In this document: in pieces, positions 59,446-64,000 of the stretch
Layout of the letters: every line of letters begins with the position of its first letter
Numbering within the stretch: position 1 is the first letter of the stretch
Origin: Sphingomonas aurantiaca
GTDB taxonomy: Bacteria > Pseudomonadota > Alphaproteobacteria > Sphingomonadales > Sphingomonadaceae
DNA length: 64,000 bases
Assembly (NCBI RefSeq): GCF_003050705.1
Contig: NZ_QAOG01000003.1
Span: forward strand, 310,001-374,000
Direction: 5' to 3'
Position numbers and translations under genes: made by a program
Notes under the pieces: generated by a model
Seen by the model: the letters and a program-made list of their open reading frames with translations, nothing else
Told to the model about the DNA's origin: nothing
Database searches by the model: none

Positions 59446-59515
59446 TCCTCTCCCCTCGCGGGAGAGGAAGGGCCCGCTGCGCAGCAGTGGGACGGTGAGG
59501 GCACGTGTCCCTCCC
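59446..59515. repeat. Extragenic palindrome, family D (half copy)
   Basis: CTCCTCTCCCCTCGCGGGAGAGG, then GGGCCCGCTGCGCAGCAGTGG and GGTGAGGGCACG. Only the left half of the full family D element is kept, plus the GGTGAGGGCACGTG core also found at 10655. Confidence 0.8.
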
Positions 59516-59594
59516 ACGCAAACATGTTTGACGGCCGTCTCTTCCCGGGTTTCCGGCGGCCGAGTCTCCAATCTGAGCCCGTTGGAGAAGAATC

Positions 59595-59915
59595 ATGTCC
59601 TGGCTCATCCTCGCGGTCGCCGTCGTCACCGAAATCTGTTGGGCGCTCAGCCTGAAATGGGCAGCCACCATCGCCACGTGGCAGGCGTCGAGCGTCCCGA
59701 TCATCCTGAGCTTCGTCAACATGGGCCTGCTTGCGCTGGCAATGCGCGGCCTGCCTGCGGGCACGGCCTATGCCATCTGGACGGGGGCCGGCGCGATCGG
59801 CGTCATCATCGGCGGCGTCCTGCTCTTCGGTGACAAGGTCAGCGGTATCCAGGCCTGCTTCATGGCGCTCACCGTCGTCGGGATCGTCGGAACAAAGGTC
59901 TTCGCGCAGGCCTGA
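59595..59915 (+). CDS. Small multidrug resistance (SMR) family exporter, Gdx/SugE-like
   Basis: 106 residues, four membrane helices. The essential Glu13 is in AVVTEICWALSLKWA. The loop segment MRGLPAGTAYAIWTGAGAIG is typical of the SugE/Gdx branch, which exports guanidinium, more than of the EmrE branch. SMR proteins work as antiparallel dimers. The ATG has GGAGAAG upstream. I looked for a guanidine riboswitch in the leader and could not support one. Confidence 0.88.
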   Translation: MSWLILAVAVVTEICWALSLKWAATIATWQASSVPIILSFVNMGLLALAMRGLPAGTAYAIWTGAGAIGVIIGGVLLFGDKVSGIQACFMALTVVGIVGTKVFAQA

Positions 59916-59960
59916 CCCGGCGGCGCGCCGCTCTCTAATAGTCTGATCGTGCCTAGTGCC

Positions 59961-59991
59961 TAGCGCCCCCCGCGTCCGCGGGGGGGGCGCT
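59961..59991 (+). terminator. Very strong GC hairpin after the SMR gene
   Basis: AGCGCCCCCCGCG pairs with (C)GCGGGGGGGGCGCT with a loop of about three bases; a neighbouring GTGCCTAG / TTAGTGCT pair partly extends it. No T-run. It probably ends the transcript before the TonB receptor region. Confidence 0.55.
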
Positions 59992-60259
59992 TAGTGCTGT
60001 GTGGCGTGCGCGAGGCGCCCCTATGAGGCTGCTAGGCCTGCTCTGCAGCCTCTGGGCGGACGAATGCCTTGAAGAGTTCCTGCGCGTAGTGGCGGCGGCC
60101 TGTCTGCTCCGTCACATTGCTACGCTTGCACGTCCTCGCGGGGTGCTTCCAGCCGCCGCACCGGCTTACGACAATCCTGTCAAACCAGTTGTGATTTGAA
60201 ACTAGGGTTTGCTGCCTGTCACTCTGTGGCGGTTTTGAGACACAATGTTCAAAAATCGG

Positions 60260-60341
60260 TTTCCGTTTGCGGAAATTGCTAGACGCCAACAACAGAAGGC
60301 CTCTACCTAACGTCCAAACCATAAGTTCGAAAAGTTCGAAC
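60260..60341. promoter_or_regulatory. Two palindromic sites upstream of the TonB receptor
   Basis: TTTCCG-TTTG-CGGAAA at 60260-60275 and GTTCGAA-AA-GTTCGAA-C at 60325-60341. The second can be read as a tandem direct repeat or as an inverted repeat (GTTCGAA... TTCGAAC) and lies just before the ribosome binding site. Spacing of the two GTTC parts is 5, not 7, so it is not a LexA box. These are possible regulator sites for receptor expression. The rest of 59916-60359 (AT-richer) holds no convincing gene. Confidence 0.4.
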
Positions 60342-60359
60342 ACTCAGGAGAGAACGCCG

Positions 60360-63278
60360 ATGCGCATGATCGCATATCTGTTGTCCGCAGCAGCAACCAC
60401 GACGCTCGTCACGCCGGTCTTTGCACAGCAGGCGACTTCGACCGTCGAGGCGCAGACCACGCCGTCGCAGGGGACGGCGAATGCATCGGTAGATGGCCAG
60501 ACCAACGCCGCGACGGACGCCGACACGACGCGCGCAGCCAGTGCTGCCAGCGCAGTTAGCGAGACCGGCAACTCGAGCGACATCGTGATCACCGCGACCC
60601 GCCGTTCGGAGCGTCTGTCGAACGTACCCATCGCGGTATCCGCGGTCGGTCAGGCCGCGCTCCAGAATTCCGGTGGCAGCGACATCCGCTCGCTCAACCA
60701 GCTCGCGCCGTCGCTGCTGATCTCGTCGACGGGCAATGAATCGAACGCGTCGGCGCGTATTCGCGGTATCGGTACGGTCGGCGACAATCCCGGCCTCGAG
60801 AGCTCGGTCGCGGTGTTCATCGACGGTGTCTATCGCAGCCGCACCGGCGTCGGCCTCAACGAACTCGGCGAGATCGACCGGGTCGAGGTGCTGCGCGGTC
60901 CGCAGGGAACGCTGTTCGGGCGCAACGCGTCGGCAGGCCTGATCAACATCATCACGCGCTCGCCCGAGTTCGATTGGCACGGCAATGCCGAGGCGACCTA
61001 TGGCAATTACGATCAGAAGCGCATCGCAGCGGGCATCACCGGACCGCTGATCGCCGAGAAGCTCGCCTTCCGTGTCGACGGCGTCTATGTGAAGCGCGAC
61101 GGTTTCTACAAGAACGTCACCGCCGCCAACGGCACCGAAAGCCGCATCAACGACCGCGATCGCTATTTCGTTCGCGGCCAGCTGCTGTTCAATCCGACTT
61201 CCCAGCTGAGCTTCCGCGTGATCGGCGATTATTCGCATCGCAAGGAAAGCTGCTGCGGCGCGGTCTATTACAGCCAGGTCGAGACGACCGATCCCACGGC
61301 GAATACCGCTGGCGTCGCGCCGTTCTTCGGCACCGTCAACGCCGACGGCGCGGTCACGAACAATGCGAGCAACCGCATCGTCGATATCCTGCGTCGCCAA
61401 GGTGCGGTGTTCCCGCTCGCGGGCAACAAGGCTGATCCGTTCAGCCGCCAGGTCGCGGTGACTCCGGGCCAGACCTATCGCAACACGACCAAGGATTATG
61501 GCGGCTCGGTGCAGGCCGACTGGGATCTGGGCGGCGCGACCTTCACCTCGATCACCGCATACCGCGAGTATAAGTCGGGCAATGCGAGCGACATCGACTA
61601 TACCAACATCGATCTGACCCACCGCGCCGACGACGGCAACGCGTATCGCCAGTTCCACACCTTCACGCAGGAAGCGCGACTGCAGGGCTCGCTGTTCAAC
61701 GACAAGCTCGATTGGCTCGTCGGCGGCTTCTATTCGAAGGAGAATCTGAAGCTCGTCGACAATGCGGTGTTCGGCTCGCAATACGGCCAGTTCGCGGCTT
61801 GCCGCCTCGTCGCGACGGTTAGCCCCAACGTGGCGCTGCAGAACCAGAACAATCCGGGTTGCATGAGCGCCATTGGCCGCGCGACGATCACCGGTGCGTT
61901 CGGCGCGGCGGGTGGGCTGATCACCTCGGCACTCGATCGGCTGACGGGTGGTCCGGGGCTTGGCGGCGGCGTGAACAACGTCGGCGATTCGGGCTCGATC
62001 TACCGGCAGAAGAGCGAGAACTACGCGTTCTTCACGCACAACATCCTTCACCTGACCGACAAATTGTCGCTGACGGGCGGTCTTCGCTACACGCACGAAA
62101 CGAAGAAATTCAACGCCAAGTTCAACAACAACAACAGCGTCTGCCCGATCCAGCAGGCAGCGCTCGCGCCCCTGACCCGGACTCAGAGCGGCGCGACGGC
62201 GTTCGCACAGGGCATCGTCACGCTGACCTGCACGGGCAATTCGAGCACCGCGCTGAACGGGTTGAACCTCAACGACAGCTTTGGTGACGGCGAATTCACC
62301 GGCACGGCGGTCCTCTCGTGGAAGCCGTTCACCAAGCTGCTGACCTATGCCTCCTATGCCAAGGGCTACAAGGCGGGCGGCTACAATCTCGACCGGTCCG
62401 ATCTGGGCGGCGTCAACGGCGTGCTCTCGGCGCGCAGCAACGCCGATGCGGCTGGCCTGCGCTTCAACGCCGAGAAGGTGAACAATTACGAGATCGGGGC
62501 GAAGTTCAACACGCGCCAGTTTACCTTGAACGTCGCTGCGTTCCGCCAGGAATTCACCGACTTCCAGCTCAACACGTTCAACGGCTCGATCTTCGTCGTG
62601 CAGAACGTCCAGGGCTGCAAGGACAACCTCAACGGTCTCGACAGCGATAACGGCTTCAACCCCGTCACCGGTGCGCAGACCGGCACCTGCGCCCCGAACC
62701 GGGCGAAGAAGGCAGGCGTGATCTCGCAGGGTGTCGAGCTCGAAGCGACCATGTCGCCGATCAAGCAGGTCACCTTCACCGCAGGCTACACCTATGCCGA
62801 CACGTTTGCCCGCAAGAACCTGGTCGGCAGCTCGACCACCGGCGAGGCGCTCGACCGCGCTCTCTTCCTGCTCCCGGGAAGCCAGTTGTCGAACGCCCCG
62901 AAGAACGTCGTGACCACGTCGTTCGCGTGGACGCCGGACATCGGCAAGAACGGCCTGTCGGGCTTGTTCTACGTCGATAGCCGCCTGTCGTCGGACTATA
63001 ACACCGGGTCGGATCTGGCGCCGGAGAAGAAGCAGGATGGCTTTGCGGTGGTCAACGCCCGCGTCGGTCTGCGCGGCAAGGACCAGATCTGGGCACTCGA
63101 GTTCTGGGCACAGAATGTGTTCAACAAGAACTACATCCAGGTCGCGTTCAACACGCCGTTCCAGGGTGCTGGGTCGTCGGCCAACGTCGCAGCCTATGGC
63201 GGCACCGGCAACGCGCTCTACTCGGCCTTCCTCGCCGAGCCGCGCACCTACGGCCTGACGCTGCGCTCGCGCTTCTGA
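60360..63278 (+). CDS. TonB-dependent outer membrane receptor
   Basis: 972 residues. Signal peptide (MRMIAYLLSAAATTTLVTPV ending FAQ), an Ala/Thr-rich linker near residues 30-70, TonB box-like DIVITATRRSE, plug domain (RLSNVPIAVSAVGQAALQN, EVLRGPQGTLFGRNASAGLI) and a long barrel ending in LTLRSRF, with the final Phe needed for insertion. The type with NVPIAVSAV and the GTLFGRN motif is very common in sphingomonads and takes up siderophores, sugars or aromatic compounds; the substrate cannot be read here. Several loop Cys pairs (KESCCGAV, CRLVATV...NNPGC, GCKDNL...TGTC) could form disulfides. RBS AGGAG before the ATG. Confidence 0.95.
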   Translation: MRMIAYLLSAAATTTLVTPVFAQQATSTVEAQTTPSQGTANASVDGQTNAATDADTTRAASAASAVSETGNSSDIVITATRRSERLSNVPIAVSAVGQAALQNSGGSDIRSLNQLAPSLLISSTGNESNASARIRGIGTVGDNPGLESSVAVFIDGVYRSRTGVGLNELGEIDRVEVLRGPQGTLFGRNASAGLINIITRSPEFDWHGNAEATYGNYDQKRIAAGITGPLIAEKLAFRVDGVYVKRDGFYKNVTAANGTESRINDRDRYFVRGQLLFNPTSQLSFRVIGDYSHRKESCCGAVYYSQVETTDPTANTAGVAPFFGTVNADGAVTNNASNRIVDILRRQGAVFPLAGNKADPFSRQVAVTPGQTYRNTTKDYGGSVQADWDLGGATFTSITAYREYKSGNASDIDYTNIDLTHRADDGNAYRQFHTFTQEARLQGSLFNDKLDWLVGGFYSKENLKLVDNAVFGSQYGQFAACRLVATVSPNVALQNQNNPGCMSAIGRATITGAFGAAGGLITSALDRLTGGPGLGGGVNNVGDSGSIYRQKSENYAFFTHNILHLTDKLSLTGGLRYTHETKKFNAKFNNNNSVCPIQQAALAPLTRTQSGATAFAQGIVTLTCTGNSSTALNGLNLNDSFGDGEFTGTAVLSWKPFTKLLTYASYAKGYKAGGYNLDRSDLGGVNGVLSARSNADAAGLRFNAEKVNNYEIGAKFNTRQFTLNVAAFRQEFTDFQLNTFNGSIFVVQNVQGCKDNLNGLDSDNGFNPVTGAQTGTCAPNRAKKAGVISQGVELEATMSPIKQVTFTAGYTYADTFARKNLVGSSTTGEALDRALFLLPGSQLSNAPKNVVTTSFAWTPDIGKNGLSGLFYVDSRLSSDYNTGSDLAPEKKQDGFAVVNARVGLRGKDQIWALEFWAQNVFNKNYIQVAFNTPFQGAGSSANVAAYGGTGNALYSAFLAEPRTYGLTLRSRF

Positions 63279-63295
63279 TCGGGTAGCCTAACGGG

Positions 63296-63335
63296 AAAAG
63301 CCGGCTCGCAGGTCTCTGCGGGCCGGCTTTTTCGT
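63296..63335. terminator. Intrinsic terminator of the TonB receptor
   Basis: AAAAGCCGGC, CGCAG, loop GTCT, CTGCG, GCCGGCTTTTT: a long stem with an A-run before and a T-run after, so it can work in both directions between the receptor and the convergent glnD. Confidence 0.92.
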
Positions 63336-63392
63336 GTCCTACGCCGCGTCATTCCCGACGGCGCGGGGACGCCGGAGGATGCGCAGTGATCG

Positions 63393-64000
63393 CTACGCCG
63401 CGAGGTCGATATCCTCGCCCGCTGCCGCCGCGAGCAATCGCCGTTCCAGCGTCTTCAATCGCGCAGGCTGGGTGATCCGGTCGCCCGTCAGGTCGGTGAT
63501 GTAGAACGTATCGACCGCGCGCTCGCCATAGGTGGCGACATGCGCGGAGTGGATCGTCACCTTCGACTGGAACAGCGCGTTGGCGAGCTGGTTGAGCAGC
63601 GCGGGCCGGTCGCGCGCGTTGACCTCGACCACGGTGAAGCGGTTCGACGCCTTGTTGTCGACGAGCGCGTTGGGAACGATGTCGAACGCTTCTGCGCGCG
63701 TGCGGGGCAGGGGTTTGGCGACCAGCCGGTCGGCCAGCTTGCCGCGGTTGGCCAGCGCATCCTCGATCGCGGTCTTCAGCCGCGACAGCTGGCCCGATTC
63801 ATCGAACGGCCGCCCGAACGGATCCTGGACGAGGAAGTTGTCGACCGCCATCCCGTCGCGCGTCGTGTGGATGCGCGCATCGATGATGTTGCCCCCCGCG
63901 ACGTGGATCGCTCCGGCGATACGGTAGAACAGCCCGGGATGATCCGCCGCGTAGATCGTCACCAGCGTCGCGCCGCGCCCCGGATAGACATGCGCGTCGA
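63393..64000 (-). CDS. glnD: [Protein-PII] uridylyltransferase, C-terminal part (5' end outside window)
   Basis: The frame runs on past the right edge. The ~200 residues seen contain the two C-terminal ACT domains: TLVTIYAADHPGLFYRIAGA (the start of ACT1) and RFTVVEVNARDRPALLNQLA (the start of ACT2), ending LLAAAAGEDIDLAA. GlnD modifies PII in response to glutamine, which the ACT domains sense. The nucleotidyltransferase and HD domains lie outside the window. Confidence 0.93.
   Translation of the reverse strand, partial: DAHVYPGRGATLVTIYAADHPGLFYRIAGAIHVAGGNIIDARIHTTRDGMAVDNFLVQDPFGRPFDESGQLSRLKTAIEDALANRGKLADRLVAKPLPRTRAEAFDIVPNALVDNKASNRFTVVEVNARDRPALLNQLANALFQSKVTIHSAHVATYGERAVDTFYITDLTGDRITQPARLKTLERRLLAAAAGEDIDLAA

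Noticed and set aside
59516..59594. Guanidine riboswitch in the leader of the SMR exporter gene
   Set aside because: Short stretches (CGGGTTTCCGG, GGCCGAG) recall conserved guanidine-I pieces, but the ACACGG and GGTCCGAGAG blocks are not present and the leader is short. A covariance search with the guanidine riboswitch models would settle it.
60325..60341. LexA box before the TonB receptor
   Set aside because: The two GTTC elements are separated by five bases, not seven.
60032..60343. Minus-strand frame of about 100 codons between the SMR gene and the TonB receptor, possible transposase or integrase end
   Set aside because: It overlaps the receptor leader and its probable control sites, has no ribosome binding site and no recognised motif.
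60303..62096. Long minus-strand frame opposite the TonB receptor
   Set aside because: Shadow of the receptor gene with no family motif.

Overview
The window looks like chromosomal DNA of an alphaproteobacterium of the order Sphingomonadales, most likely Sphingomonas or a close relative. The pointers are the high GC content, the TCA-cycle gene order, the F0 ATP synthase operon with paired b and b' subunits, a large TonB-dependent receptor, an alphaproteobacterial-type LexA box (GAAC-N7-GAAC) before uvrA, a CTTG-type heat-shock promoter before dnaK, and many extragenic palindromes in the gaps between genes.

Layout. 1-1032 is the 5' part of a globin-like chemoreceptor on the minus strand. 1284-6342 holds succinate dehydrogenase (sdhC, D, A, B); sdhB is split from sdhA by a small membrane protein, a HicB/HicA-type pair and a ClpP-like protease. 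6486-8165 holds a thioesterase and the AFG1/ZapE ATPase. 8293-16579 is the TCA block mdh, GIY-YIG gene, sucD, sucA, sucB, lpd, with no sucC in it. 16580-17597 is non-coding and contains a three-unit tandem repeat. 17598-22504 has a diguanylate cyclase, a His-rich small protein and uvrA. 22535-24571 is a small accessory patch: a GC-poor, unrecognised 464-residue gene and a RelE/ParE-type toxin-antitoxin pair. 24644-28727 is a run of small or poorly known genes plus a cold-shock gene.

28829-37699 is mostly minus strand: SleB-type hydrolase, M16 peptidase, tgt, EF-hand protein, queA, cyclophilin, hemW. 37731-39158 are two plus-strand genes (CAP and EAL domains) lying between hemW and the rdgB-rph pair. 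40927-48782 carries the chaperone genes hrcA-grpE and dnaK-dnaJ, with threonine synthase, a PCu(A)C copper chaperone and a HEXXH protein between them. 49340-52728 has purB, radC and small genes. 52814-56575 is a ydbH-ynbE-ydbL operon for envelope lipid homeostasis. 56860-59439 is the F0 operon (atpI, atpB, atpE, b', b). 59595-63278 has an SMR exporter and a TonB receptor, and the 3' end of glnD runs off the right edge.

Themes. Central respiration (succinate dehydrogenase, 2-oxoglutarate dehydrogenase, malate dehydrogenase, F0), protein and DNA quality control (hrcA, grpE, dnaK, dnaJ, ClpP-like, uvrA, radC, rdgB, rph) and envelope maintenance dominate. Four sequence families of palindromic repeats (called A to D here) fill the gaps, often ending just before a ribosome binding site. 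The best candidates for something undescribed are the GC-poor 22535-23929 gene, the repeat families and the tandem array, the chemoreceptor that seems to lack its haem-binding histidine, and a 28-codon membrane peptide with ordered upstream repeats.
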